Source: Hydrogenophaga sp. BPS33
GTDB lineage: Bacteria; Pseudomonadota; Gammaproteobacteria; Burkholderiales; Burkholderiaceae_C
Assembly: GCF_009859475.1 (NCBI RefSeq)
Contig: NZ_CP044549.1
Location: 4,402,001-4,466,000 of the forward strand
Reading direction: 5' to 3'
DNA length: 64,000 nucleotides
Below the pieces are notes generated by a model. The model was not told the origin of the DNA. It saw nothing but the letters and a program-made list of their open reading frames with translations, and did no database searches. Positions 52,135 to 62,200 of this stretch are shown here, piece after piece; the stretch's first letter is position 1; each line of letters starts with the position of its first letter. Position numbers and translations under genes: made by a program.

Positions 52135-53748
52135 ATGAAACCTAAGAAACCCGCACCCGCACCCGCACCCGCACCCGCACCCCAAAACATAACCGGACTT
52201 CCTCACAACGCATCGGCGCCGTTCGTGGAAGCCGTATACCGAAAAGAGCTTGACCCGGACCTGAAGGGCAACCCCTTTGTAGAGGCCCTGCCTGCCTTGC
52301 ACACCCTCGAGGAGTACCAACGCAAGCTGATGCGTCATCTCAAAGTCAGTCCGGAGGAACGCTCCCTAAGCGCAGTCCAACGGCTCGTTCGGCTTGGCAC
52401 CCTAGGTGAGATTTGCATCCCTCTTCCCCGGGTGGTCGCCCTCGCTCAGTCAATTCACATGATGTTGTTCGAAGGGTATAGAACACGCAGTCCGTATACG
52501 CCAGAGGACCAGAAAAACGCCCAACGTCTCTACGAGGCGCAGCAGGCCGGAGAGCTGACTTCACCTGGCGACCACCATCACGCCAGTCAGCTTTCGATGG
52601 CGCTTGTTGGCGTACCTGGCGCTGGCAAGAGCTTCATCCTGAAGAAGATTGGCAACATGTTCCCCCCCGTCATCTTTCACAGAGAACTGGGGAGATGGCA
52701 GATTCCGTTTCTCTTCGTCGAGATGCCGTATGAGGGGGAGAGCCGGCTCGCGCTCGCTTCCCACATCTTCACAGAACTCGACCGGCTCATGCCGAACAGC
52801 AACTTCAGCAGCCATATGGAAACCAAACGCCCGAATGCCGAGCGTTTGCTCGCGCAGGCGCTAAACATCGCATACCAGCTGGGCGTTGGCCTGATTGTTG
52901 TGGACGAGGCACAGAACAGCCGCTCTATCGGCAACGAACTGGACATGGCGCGCAAGCCACTGTCTTCCGCTGATGTCAAACGAAAGGAGACGAGCCTGAA
53001 GAAGCTGCTTATCTCCGCTTCCAACGTTGGTCACATGCCTATTTTGTTCACCGGCACGATGGAACTGGAGTCCACGCTGACAGAACGTGCGTCGCTTGGA
53101 CGCCGCAAGTCCGGTCACGGATCTGCCACCTGGCAGCCGCTCAGCCCAGTCGCAGTTACTGCGGGAATCCCATCAGAGTTCGACACCTTCATGAGCATCC
53201 TGTTTTCAATGCAGTGGCTGCCCAAACCGGTCGCGTATGCCACGAAAGATGGGCCGGACTGGTCCAAGCTCTTCTTTAAGCACACCGAAGGCATTCCGGA
53301 CTTGATGGTCAAGCTGTTCCGCTCAACCCAAGTGGCGGCCATCCGGGCCAAGGCTGAGTCGATTGATGAGACGCATGTCGAAGAAGCCCTCGCAGAGTTC
53401 CGCTCCGCAAGGCCTATCGTCGAAGGCCTGGCCAATCTCGACGAAGCCTCTCTCGCGTCTCTCACCGACCTCTTTGGAATCAGGGCGATTCAGGTCGCGC
53501 AAGCCCCGGCCCCGCGTACTGTCGCGAAGACAGTAAAAATCACGAGGGGAGAGAAGGCGGCAGAACTCCTTGAGCTCATCGACAGGAAGGTGACGGCCAA
53601 GAGAAACAGACCGGCCTATCGAGAGGCACCAGGCGCAAGTCCTTCAGCCGCCGAGATTCCCTCTGAGCTGCTCGATTCGCTGGCTCAAGCCGACGTCAGG
53701 AAAGCCCCGCCCGTGGCGACCAGCCCCTTGAGTCGCCCAGCAGCCTGA
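52135..53748 (+). CDS. tnsC: TnsC-like AAA+ transposition regulator
   Basis: The 537-residue ATPase has Walker A GVPGAGKS at 159-166, Walker B LIVVDEAQN (Asp257-Glu258), sensor-1 PILFTGTMELES, and a helical C-terminal extension. TnsC links the target selector TniQ/TnsD to the TnsAB transposase. Its first 18 residues contain a Pro-Ala repeat (KPAPAPAPAPAPQN) encoded by a CCCGCA hexamer repeat. The frame is intact. Confidence 0.94.
   Translation: MKPKKPAPAPAPAPAPQNITGLPHNASAPFVEAVYRKELDPDLKGNPFVEALPALHTLEEYQRKLMRHLKVSPEERSLSAVQRLVRLGTLGEICIPLPRVVALAQSIHMMLFEGYRTRSPYTPEDQKNAQRLYEAQQAGELTSPGDHHHASQLSMALVGVPGAGKSFILKKIGNMFPPVIFHRELGRWQIPFLFVEMPYEGESRLALASHIFTELDRLMPNSNFSSHMETKRPNAERLLAQALNIAYQLGVGLIVVDEAQNSRSIGNELDMARKPLSSADVKRKETSLKKLLISASNVGHMPILFTGTMELESTLTERASLGRRKSGHGSATWQPLSPVAVTAGIPSEFDTFMSILFSMQWLPKPVAYATKDGPDWSKLFFKHTEGIPDLMVKLFRSTQVAAIRAKAESIDETHVEEALAEFRSARPIVEGLANLDEASLASLTDLFGIRAIQVAQAPAPRTVAKTVKITRGEKAAELLELIDRKVTAKRNRPAYREAPGASPSAAEIPSELLDSLAQADVRKAPPVATSPLSRPAA
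52152..52183. repeat. CCCGCA hexamer repeat at the start of tnsC
   Basis: Five in-frame CCCGCA units just after the tnsC ATG encode a Pro-Ala run. Because the unit is 6 bp, changes in copy number lengthen or shorten the N-terminus without frameshift. Confidence 0.85.
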
Positions 53749-54022
53749 GATGGAAAGCTGCTATGCGCTATCTCCTGCAGAGACCTCTCCCCGACGAGAT
53801 CCTGACCAGCGCGCTGGTCAGGACCTGCGTTCAATTCGATGTCGCCATCAAGCCGCTGCTCAAGGCATTGGACGTCAATCCGAGCTCGCCCAGCTTCTTT
53901 CACATGTCGAACATTGTGGTGTATGCAGAGGTGCTGCGGATGGACCCCACACTTCTACTCGGTAATCCCCCCGCAAAACCATTGAGCTGAGAAGTAGAGA
54001 CTCTGACAGGAGAATCTCTACC

Positions 54023-54289
54023 ATGAAGAAATCGCGATTTACCGACAGCCAGATCATCGACGCACTCAAGCGGGCGGAGGCGGGGCTAACGGTGCCTGAG
54101 CTTTGCCGAGAGCTGGGGATCAGCTCGGCGACGTTCTACAAGTGGCGGGCCAAGTTCGGCGGCATGGATGCCTCACTGATGGCGCGCATGAAGGAGCTGG
54201 AGGCGGAGAACGCGCGGCTGCGCAAGATGTATGTCGAGGAGAAGCTCAAAGCCGAGGTCGTGGCGGAGGCACTCGCAAAAAAGTGGTGA
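54023..54289 (+). CDS. IS3-family transposase orfA (HTH)
   Basis: The 88-residue protein has the HTH of IS3 orfA ([40 protein letters not shown]) and a leucine-zipper-like tail. It ends ALAKKW at a poly-A stretch, the start of the frameshift site used for orfAB. Confidence 0.93.
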   Translation: MKKSRFTDSQIIDALKRAEAGLTVPELCRELGISSATFYKWRAKFGGMDASLMARMKELEAENARLRKMYVEEKLKAEVVAEALAKKW

Positions 54290-55110
54290 AGCCATCTCGC
54301 CGACGCGAGATGGCACAACAAGCTGTGCGCCAGCGCGGGCTGTCGATCAGGGCTGCTTGTCAGGCATTCCAGATCAGCCAGGCCTGCTACCGCTACGAGG
54401 CCCGTCGCGGCCTTGAGGACGACGAGATCGCCCAATGGCTGCTGCGCTTGACCGACAACAACCGCAACTGGGGCTTTGGCCTGTGCTTCCTGCACCTGCG
54501 CAACGTGCGCGGCTTGCCCTGGAACCACAAGCGCGTGTATCGGGTTTACCGGGAGCTGGAGCTCAACCTTCGCATCAAGCCGCGCAAGCGCCTGGTGCGC
54601 GAGAAGCCCGAGCCTCTGACGGTGCCCAAGCACAGCAACGAGGTCTGGTCGATGGACTTCATGCACGACCAACTGGAGGACGGTCGCAGCATCCGGCTGC
54701 TCAACGTGATCGACGACTTCAATCGCGAGGCCCTGGGCATGGAGGTGGACTTCTCGCTGCCCTCGCAGCGTGTGATCCGCACCCTGGCGCAGATCATGGC
54801 TTGGCGCGGCAGGCCCAACGTGATTCGCTGTGACAACGGGCCGGAGTACATCAGTGCCACGTTGCTGAACTGGGCCAGTGCCAGAGGCATTCATATCGAG
54901 CACATCCAGCCGGGCAAGCCCCAACAGAATGCCTACGTCGAGCGCTTCAACAGAACGGTGCGCTACGAGTGGCTGTCCCAGTACCATTGGAGCGACCTCG
55001 ACGAGGTTCGCGAGTACGCCACGCAGTGGATGTGGCGCTACAACCATGAGCGCCCAAACATGGCCTTGGGCGGCATCACCCCGAAACAGCGGCTGGCCAT
55101 GGCCGCATAG
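54286..55110 (+). CDS. IS3-family transposase orfB (DDE)
   Basis: The roughly 275-residue product has the rve integrase core: [20 protein letters not shown] (first Asp), [20 protein letters not shown] (second Asp) and [20 protein letters not shown] (Glu). An A-AAA-AAG heptamer at 54277-54283 near the end of orfA allows the -1 shift into the orfB frame (CAAAAAAG), giving the fused transposase. Confidence 0.93.
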   Translation: MKPSRRREMAQQAVRQRGLSIRAACQAFQISQACYRYEARRGLEDDEIAQWLLRLTDNNRNWGFGLCFLHLRNVRGLPWNHKRVYRVYRELELNLRIKPRKRLVREKPEPLTVPKHSNEVWSMDFMHDQLEDGRSIRLLNVIDDFNREALGMEVDFSLPSQRVIRTLAQIMAWRGRPNVIRCDNGPEYISATLLNWASARGIHIEHIQPGKPQQNAYVERFNRTVRYEWLSQYHWSDLDEVREYATQWMWRYNHERPNMALGGITPKQRLAMAA

Positions 55111-55676
55111 CTCTACTTCTCGGAGCCGTGGAATTCGGGGGGATTACCACTGGACTGGTGAGCGAAGACCGGCAGGTAAACGCCGGCGCTGCGCGCGAAT
55201 GGATAGCGGGCCACCTGAAGGGTATGGCTGGCTCCAATGGGCTGCTTCAGGTCGACCCAACCCTCTCCTGGGTAGACCTCATCTTGCGTGAGCGACCCGG
55301 GATCCCGTTCCCTGCATGCAAGCATCTGATCATTCAGGCTGCGCTCGCTACCACCCCACGACCGAATTCTCCCAGCCTCGACCACAAGTCCACTGGCTAC
55401 AGCGGCAAAGACGTAAGGGAGCTCGATCTGAGCAAGGCCAAGGAGCTCGATGCTCAACTGCAGCAACGGCTCGCCGTTGAGGAAAGGTTTTCGCTGCAGA
55501 CGGAACTCCAAGCCCTAGGAGTCTGGCACGGGTTTCGTCACAACCGCGCGAAGTATCCGGCCATCTCAAGAGTCATCGAACGGCATCGGCCAGCGATGTT
55601 GCGTCTGAAGAATCGACGCGATCGCTCACCCAACGTCTCTGAATTACAAGCGCAAAGTGTCGCACGATACATATAG

Positions 55677-55775
55677 CCTGACGATGGTGGTTCGACTCCA
55701 ACTAGCGCGCCAGTCGCGCTATCCCACCTGACGCGACGGCCGTCCCTACTTCAATGCAATATCCTTCAAGGGCAC
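55677..55775. promoter_or_regulatory. presumed promoter region of the RES cargo gene
   Basis: This 99-bp gap follows the tniQ remnant and precedes the RES gene. No clear boxes were identified. Confidence 0.25.
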
Positions 55776-57056
55776 ATGGAACTGAATTTCGTTCAGCGCC
55801 AAGGCACCTATCCAATGAATCCAGGCCACCTACTCAACATGCCAGAGACCCTAGTCGACCCAATCATATGTGAGCACTGCCTCGTCAACAATGAACTGAA
55901 GTGGGAGTTGCAGGAACGAGGAACTGCCATTGAAGAGTGCCCAATCTGCCATCGAAGCGGTGGCCGTTCGCTCTCAGCAACTGATCCCAAAGTGAAGCGA
56001 ATCTTCCGCGCGTTGATCCGTCTAAATTTCTCCGAATGGGACTACAACACTCACCTTGGCGGTGAACCCCTTCAAGGCTTGGTTATGGAAAGTCAAGTCA
56101 TTTTCAATCTCGGCCAAGATGCCTCAGCCGATGCGTTTGAAGATGCCTACCTCCAGATGGAGGCCAGTTGGTATCCAGATGAGGACGAAGGCATCTCTCT
56201 TGGCGGAGGTTACTGGGACGGCGGAATTCTGGATGGACTACGGGATCGCAGGGACTCCTCCGTCGAAGGGGTAATCCAAGCGGCTTTGGAGAAGAACTGG
56301 TTTGAAACGGAAGCCGCAGCGGCTGAACTCGTAGAGAAGCTGCGCGACGACATCACCACTGTCATCCCTGCTGGTGAGCAATTCTTCCGCGGCCGCATAG
56401 GGGTGAGGTCTCGCCTCTCACCGCGCCTAGCGATGCCAACGGAAGGTCGGAATTTTCGCTACGTTCCTTACACGGGCACGGACATCGACCGCCCGCCGTT
56501 GAAGCTTGCGACCGAGGGCCGGTTCAATCGAGCTCGGGTATCACTCCTGTACCTGGCGTCAGACGCAGAGACCGCCGTGGCAGAGCTTCGCCCTCATCCA
56601 GGCCACCTGGTGTCAACGGCTATGTTCCGTCTCAAACGGGACATCACAATCGCGAACTTCGCCATCCAAGATATTCGGAATTACCTCTCAGATAGCAGAC
56701 TGGAGCAACTGCGCCGTATCCTTTCCATCGCAGATGTGCTTGACGTTCCTGTTCAACCTGAACACCGCGTGCTGTATGCCGTCACCCAGCTTTTGGCCGA
56801 CTCGCTTCGCACCGCCGGCTTCGAAGGCGTCACTTTCAACTCCAGTGTCGGGCAGGGAATCAACTTGACTTCATTCGTGGGCGATGCGTTTGAACTGGTT
56901 CTGGGCAGCGAAGACGTTCAGGACGTCTTAGCCTTGTCGTACCGGATGAAGCCTTCGCAGGCAATCCGTCCTGACTACGATTCAGAAGACTGGAAGGAAG
57001 ACGATGACAGCCCACTCGCAACTCTCCTTCATGGAATGGCCCGACGTCGCAAATGA
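55776..57056 (+). CDS. RES-domain protein with HEPN/RES N-terminal domain
   Basis: The 426-residue protein has two parts. The N-terminal 170 residues include two Cys pairs (DPIICEHCLVNNELKW; EECPICHRSGG), as in the HEPN/RES N-terminal domain family. The C-terminal 220 residues carry the RES core: FFRGRIGVRSRLSPRLAM, TEGRFNRARVSLLYLASDAE and TAVAELRPHPG. RES toxins degrade NAD+ by phosphorolysis or hydrolysis. The usual Xre-type antitoxin is not adjacent; the next gene is a HEPN-CBS protein. It begins MELNFVQRQGTYPMNPGHLL; ATG 55815 is an alternative start. Confidence 0.85.
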   Translation: MELNFVQRQGTYPMNPGHLLNMPETLVDPIICEHCLVNNELKWELQERGTAIEECPICHRSGGRSLSATDPKVKRIFRALIRLNFSEWDYNTHLGGEPLQGLVMESQVIFNLGQDASADAFEDAYLQMEASWYPDEDEGISLGGGYWDGGILDGLRDRRDSSVEGVIQAALEKNWFETEAAAAELVEKLRDDITTVIPAGEQFFRGRIGVRSRLSPRLAMPTEGRNFRYVPYTGTDIDRPPLKLATEGRFNRARVSLLYLASDAETAVAELRPHPGHLVSTAMFRLKRDITIANFAIQDIRNYLSDSRLEQLRRILSIADVLDVPVQPEHRVLYAVTQLLADSLRTAGFEGVTFNSSVGQGINLTSFVGDAFELVLGSEDVQDVLALSYRMKPSQAIRPDYDSEDWKEDDDSPLATLLHGMARRRK

Positions 57057-57141
57057 TTGAGCCAGCAGTGCCAGGGCCCGGTAGCCTCGCTGGCCATTGC
57101 ATGCGCAACATCGTGACCACTCGTCGGATATAAGCGTCCAC

Positions 57142-57954
57142 ATGCCTCGACGTCTTCAACCACACACACAACCCAGGTTCCGGGAGCTCGATGCAGAGGA
57201 ATGCGTGTTCTACCGTGACCGCTTTCGAGAGGCTCGCTACGCGGCCCTCGCTGACGCCGAAGGTTTCGGTGCGATCTGCTTCGCACTTGAGTCTCTAGGC
57301 CTTCGGCTGTGGGGCAAGCAGGCCACGCTAGAACGATATAGCCACCGAATTGCAGAGCGGTCAGAAAGATCACCTGTCTTGACGAGTCTGGCGGAACGCT
57401 TCCCTTCTACGTTCAAGCCATTCTGGGCACTTTTCAGAACGGTACAAGCCGCTCGCAATGATGCGATGCACATCGGCGCCTATGCGCGCCACGCAACCGA
57501 GGCCGCCATCGAGCTGTGCATCGGACTGGAGGAAGCCTTGATGTCTGACGTGGAACGAATAGTTGGCAATTTTATGGTCGCATCGCCCGTAGCTGTTCAG
57601 CTCTGGCAACCGGTGGCTCACGCTCGGCAACTCATGCTCATGCACTCGTTCTCCTTTCTACCAGTACGACTCGGAAAGTCCTGGTACTTGGTTTCCGAGC
57701 TCGGCCTTGCAAAGTTTCTGAGCGCGAACAGCGAAACCAAAAAGGCTCGCCTGGGTGAATCCGTCGAAACTGCCAAATCCTCTGGCTTGCAATTGGTAAA
57801 GGTTCGAGACACAGACTTGCTACGAGTGAGTACGCCAATTAACGAAGTTCTGCAACGATCCAAAGTTCAGAAAGGACCGATGCTCTGGTTGGTGGTTGAT
57901 GAGGCCCACCCTGAGTATCTCGCTGGCGTCTTGTCGCCTTTTGAACTGATGTAA
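57142..57954 (+). CDS. HEPN-CBS fusion protein, not recognised as a known family
   Basis: The 270-residue protein has a helical N-terminal half (about residues 1-145) with RNDAMHIG, fitting the RNxxxH catalytic motif of HEPN ribonucleases. The C-terminal half (about 150-270) resembles a pair of CBS domains: MVASPVAVQLWQPVAHARQL, LMLMHSFSFLPVRLGKSWYL and a closing LAGVLSPFELM. CBS pairs bind AMP, ATP or NAD-type ligands. It lies 85 bp after the RES gene in the same direction. It may be a toxin, or a partner that senses the nucleotide change caused by RES. Function is inferred; neither assignment has been tested. Confidence 0.6.
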   Translation: MPRRLQPHTQPRFRELDAEECVFYRDRFREARYAALADAEGFGAICFALESLGLRLWGKQATLERYSHRIAERSERSPVLTSLAERFPSTFKPFWALFRTVQAARNDAMHIGAYARHATEAAIELCIGLEEALMSDVERIVGNFMVASPVAVQLWQPVAHARQLMLMHSFSFLPVRLGKSWYLVSELGLAKFLSANSETKKARLGESVETAKSSGLQLVKVRDTDLLRVSTPINEVLQRSKVQKGPMLWLVVDEAHPEYLAGVLSPFELM

Positions 57955-57967
57955 GCCTGCGCGAAGC

Positions 57968-59260
57968 TCACTCAAGAGCTTCTTGCAGGGCTCGGAGACA
58001 TCTTGGCCATGCTAGCCGCTCCTGCTCCAGCCGTACACGCACGCCGTGTGTCTGTGCCCTGAGTGCGCTGTAGACCCGATGCTCGTCCTCACTGAGACGC
58101 TCAAGCCGCTCCACCTTCGCCTGCACGGCCTCTTGGACCCACTGCTCTCGGCCGCTGACCAACGTTTCCTCATCCATGAGCACCGATTGCAGATCAGGAA
58201 ACAGCCCTCGCGCCCTGGCCAAGATGACAAACCCATGGGTGTCGAGGTCTCCCCAATAGAGCAAACGACTGGGTCGCCCCGATCCGGCTGCATCCCCAAA
58301 CAACCAAGGAATGTGGGCACGGTCAGAGATGGCGTGGCCCAGTTTCATGAATGCGACGGTACCTGGCATAGGCGGCAGCGCCAGACCTGTGGCCAGGTTC
58401 TCTACCACTAGAAGAGTTTTCGGGCGCAGTTTGAGTTGTGCGAGATCTTCAATGGGAGCTTCGATATCGGACAGGCCGCCCACCGTTTGCCGCAACAAAG
58501 GGCACAGCACCCGCATGCGTAGGGTCGCCGGCGCCCGGCGCAAGCCGCAAACGTCGTGAAAGTCCCCGCCTGCTCGAAGGCCTTGTGTGGCCAGGAGGAA
58601 GTCTCTGATGAGAGCACGGCGTGGCTCTACCCATTTGGTGTCTATGCCCGGAACGGGGAGCTGCCGCAGATAGAGCTGACTGCTCGGGTTCTTCTGGAGC
58701 CATGCCAGAAGATCCATCAAGCGGCTCACATCTTCGATTCCCCATGAGGTTGCCACTTCCTCATATCGGCTCCAGGGCGACGCTGCGCGCATTGACGGGA
58801 ATCGCTCTTCAAAGACCTCACGACGTGCGCACGCTTGCCCCCAGCTCTTGGCGTGGCCCGTCCACAAAGCCAAAGCATTCGCGTCCTGAACGACAACTGC
58901 CACGGGAACCTGCTGCTGTCCGAGAAGGGGCCACTGCCGCGGTTCCCATAGCACTTGCACACCGTCAGGCAAATCTCCTTGAGCCCGATGCCATGACTGA
59001 ACCCATTGCAGCACTGCGCTGACGTCCTTCATTGCTCTTGCCTCAGTCAGCGCGCCCAGACTGAAACGCATCGGCCAGGTCCTGCCTTGATCGTCCGCAA
59101 CCGTCTCAAGCTCGGCGCTGTCAGGCACGAGCTGGGGTGTTCCCTGACGACAGAGCCAGGCTCCCAGCCGCTCGGCCATGCGTCGCTCGAATGTCTGCTT
59201 GACCTCCTTTGGCGTAACGAGTTCGCCGCTCGACGAACGCCGCGAGATAGTGGAAGCCAT
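57968..59260 (-). CDS. jetD: Wadjet JetD nuclease (DUF3322/DUF2220)
   Basis: The 430-residue protein has the N-terminal DUF3322 region and a C-terminal toprim-like DUF2220 nuclease domain with LLVVENLATGLALP (Glu287) and LLYWGDLDTHGFVILARARG (Asp338 and Asp340). JetD is the toprim nuclease that cuts plasmid DNA trapped by the JetABC SMC complex. The ATG at 59260 follows the jetC stop by 4 bp; gene order jetA-B-C-D on the minus strand matches type I Wadjet. It converges with the HEPN-CBS gene. Confidence 0.92.
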   Translation of the reverse strand: MASTISRRSSSGELVTPKEVKQTFERRMAERLGAWLCRQGTPQLVPDSAELETVADDQGRTWPMRFSLGALTEARAMKDVSAVLQWVQSWHRAQGDLPDGVQVLWEPRQWPLLGQQQVPVAVVVQDANALALWTGHAKSWGQACARREVFEERFPSMRAASPWSRYEEVATSWGIEDVSRLMDLLAWLQKNPSSQLYLRQLPVPGIDTKWVEPRRALIRDFLLATQGLRAGGDFHDVCGLRRAPATLRMRVLCPLLRQTVGGLSDIEAPIEDLAQLKLRPKTLLVVENLATGLALPPMPGTVAFMKLGHAISDRAHIPWLFGDAAGSGRPSRLLYWGDLDTHGFVILARARGLFPDLQSVLMDEETLVSGREQWVQEAVQAKVERLERLSEDEHRVYSALRAQTHGVRVRLEQERLAWPRCLRALQEALE

Positions 59261-59264
59261 TGAG

Positions 59265-62200
59265 TCAGGCCCCTCGTTGCGCCAGCGCACGCTCGCTGTC
59301 AGAGAACGCCAAGCCTTGCCTCTCAGAGTCGTATTGCACCAGCGAAAAACGCGAGTACTTCAGGTCGGCGATGTGCACAACGGCCGCTCCGCCCACAAAA
59401 GGCTCCAGTGTCATGACCGAGCGCATGGGCGTGGCGATGATCGTTTGGAAACCGAAATTGTTGAAGATGGTCATGGCGGCTGCGGTGAACTGCGGATCGG
59501 CCTTGTCAAAGGCCTCATCCAGCACGACTGTCGAGTAGCTGGGAACGCTCTTGTCCTGTCCCCCCAGCTGATATCTCAACGCAGCGGCCAAGCAGGCTGC
59601 AGCGAGCTTTTGGCGCTGGCCTCCTGATTTGCCGGCGCCACTGTTGTAAACCTCTCGCTCAACGCCTTCGCCATCGAACTCGCGTACCAGGAACTCGACC
59701 TGAAGCCTGACATCCAGAACGAGCGACTTCCAGTTCCGGTCAGCGGCCTCCTGACTGGAGAAGCGCTTGACCAGGGCACTTAGAACCGCGAAGCGGCGTT
59801 CGGCCAGTTCCTTGTCGGGGCTGAATGCCTGCGAAAGAGCTTCCTTCAGCTGCTCCCTGAAGGCTCGCACTTCTTCACCAATGCGGTCGTATGGGTCGAT
59901 GAAAAGATAAGTGCCGGGGTTGTAGGCGGCCGTACGCAATGTGCCATTGACTTGATCGAGCCGGTCATAGATGCGTTTTCGCTCATCGCTCAGCCTGTGC
60001 TGCAGTGCCACCAGGTTCTCAGTGCTCTGCTTTTGCAGCAACTTAAAGAAATTCTCTTCTACCCGAGGTAGATCGTCAGTCTCCAAGCTCTCAAGCTTTG
60101 CGAAGAAGTCCATTGCGCTGTCAAGCTTGGCGTCCAGGCCGCCCGCCTGCGCCGGCCAATGCCGTATGTACTCAGCGAACACTTTTTCGATATCAGCTTT
60201 CAGTTCTGCAGACTCACTTTGCAATCGAGACCGGTCGTGTGAGAACAGTTGGGTAAGCCTCAGCTGGATGCTTGGGAGCGTCTCCAGACTGACAGTCTTG
60301 TCCAGTTTGGCCACGCGCTGACCAAGAGAGTCCCGGATTTCTTGCGTACAAGGTTTCGGCACACGCAAGTTGGCGAGCTTGACCCGCATCTCTTCACGGC
60401 TATCCCGAACCCCGCGCTCATGGGCTTCCTTGTCCTGCCGAGCACCGACTGCCTTGTCATAGTGCACCTTCTGATTTCCGAGCTGCTCTTGCAGCTTGGC
60501 CAAGTCCGGTCGAGCCTGAGTCTCTAAGTCCAGACTTTGCTCAAGCCGCGAGATCTCGAGCAACAAGCTGTTGATGTCGACGTCCGCCCAGCTCAGATTG
60601 ACCAGGGTGTTTGCGTTGCGACGGCGCTTGTCCAGAACGTCACGCTCTGATTTGAACGCCGCCAGATCTTTGTTCAGAACCGCAATTCGCTTCTCCACCG
60701 ACTGCGCGTCGGCTTGAAAGTCCGCAAGCTTTCCGAGGTTGTCCAGACCCAACACCCATCCCTGCCGGTCATCCACCGAACGACGATCGTCTTTCTCATG
60801 TCGCGTAGCGCTGTGTTTGACTTGGCCTTTGATGGTTACGGCTCGTGTGGCACTTCGGAACTCCATCATGTCCTCTGCGCAGACATAGTCGAAATGCGAG
60901 CGCAGCTGCTGGCTCACAAACTCCTTGAATGGCCCCGTGGTGACCTCAATCTTGCGCACCAATGAGTTCTCGCCAGGGACGTGGCGAGGAGCGTCAGAAG
61001 CCGTCAGCGCACGCAAGTATGTGACGCGCAGGCCTGTATGGCGAGCATCCAGGGCGTTCGCAAACTCGGCATAGAGTTCTGGCTTGAGAACAAACGACAA
61101 GGAAAACGAACGGAGTACACGCTCGACTGCACCTGTCCAACGAGCTTCATCCCGGCGAACACCCATGAGCTCGCCGGCAAAGGGCAGCTCCTGAGGCTCT
61201 ACCCCCATGTCCTGCGCAAGTACCAGCCGCAGTCGCAAGTAGTCCCGGGGAATGTTGGAGGGATTGAGTTTGAGGGACTCGATCTCATCTTCAATTTTCG
61301 CCAGACGTTCAGCGGCCTTGTTGCGTTCGAAGAGAACTGGGTCTCGCCGTTTCTCGATGTCTTCCGAGTCAGAGGTGTCATCAATCACAGCTCGAGCCTC
61401 CCTTTGGAGTGCAAGAAAGTCTGTAGCGGACTTTGGCGCCTCGATTTCAAGTTCGCGACATGCCAGCTCCATGCCTGCGACGCGCTGGAGAATGGGGTCT
61501 CGGCGACCTTTGGCGTCCAGGATTTGTTTGCGAATCGTCTCCAGAAACTGACCGCCCTCGCCCTGGAGTTGGGTAAAGAGTTGCTGCCACCTACCTTTCT
61601 CGTGGTCCTCATCGGCAAGGGCTTTGGTGACCGCAAGCTCCGCCTTCTGGGACTCTTGAAAGAGGTGGGCTATTTCCTTTTCGAGCTCCTTGGCACGCAA
61701 TTCCAGGATGTAGCTCTCAAGGTGCTCGTCGAGCAGATTGAGCTTTGAACGCTCCACCTCAATCGAGCTGCGCTGTTCAAAGAGCTCACGTGCCGGACGC
61801 AGTGTCTCGATCTGCCGGCGCGCGGAGACCACCTCGGTATGCGCTTCATTGAGTTCTTGAAAGTCGCGCACCAGATTGTCCGCATCGTCGAACGTCTCTG
61901 GTGGGTCGAGCATGAAGTCTCGCAAGAAGACGTTGATATCACCAAGATCCTTGGTGGACTGCGTCTTGTGCAGCAGGCGCAGTGCGCGGTCGCTCTCAAT
62001 GCCAAGAAGCCGGCAAAAGCGCTCTTGGTAGGCGGAGAACTCCTCGCGAATGAAGGCATCGGGAAAGGCCGCTTTGAGAGGACGGACCTCCAGGTTGGCG
62101 GCTAAAAACGTGTCTTTGAGCTCAAGGAGGTCGAACTCGCGCTCGAGGACCATGTACTGATGACGCACGTCGCGCTGATTGCTCGAGCTCCCCCGTATCC

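Larger units (their letters stand above)
53961..55148 (+). mobile_element. IS3-family insertion sequence in tniQ
   Basis: The ends are GGTAATCCCCCCG at 53961 and its complement CGGGGGGATTACC ending at 55148, giving about 1188 bp with orfA and orfB. No matching direct repeat is seen at the flanks (left ...TACTC, right ACTGG...), so the insertion probably came with loss of tniQ sequence or a later rearrangement. Confidence 0.85.
53763..55676 (+). pseudogene. tniQ: tniQ/tnsD target-selector gene, broken by an IS and internally deleted
   Basis: The N-terminal part (53763 to about 53960) encodes MRYLLQRPLPDEILTSALVR ... EVLRMDPTLLL, the TniQ/TnsD opening. After the IS, the C-terminal part (about 55149-55676) encodes TTGLVSEDRQVNAGAAREWI, GIPFPACKHLIIQAALATTP and HGFRHNRAKYPAISRVIERH, matching the C-terminal TniQ/TnsD region. 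The zinc-binding middle (Cys-rich, normally about 100-250 residues) is absent, and the two parts do not join in frame. The gene therefore cannot make a normal target selector. Confidence 0.8.

Noticed and set aside
52140..52190. Short tandem repeats considered as a CRISPR array
   Set aside because: The repeats are contiguous CCCGCA hexamers in coding sequence, without spacers; no CRISPR array or cas gene was seen in the window, so this is not a CRISPR-associated Tn7-like element on present evidence.
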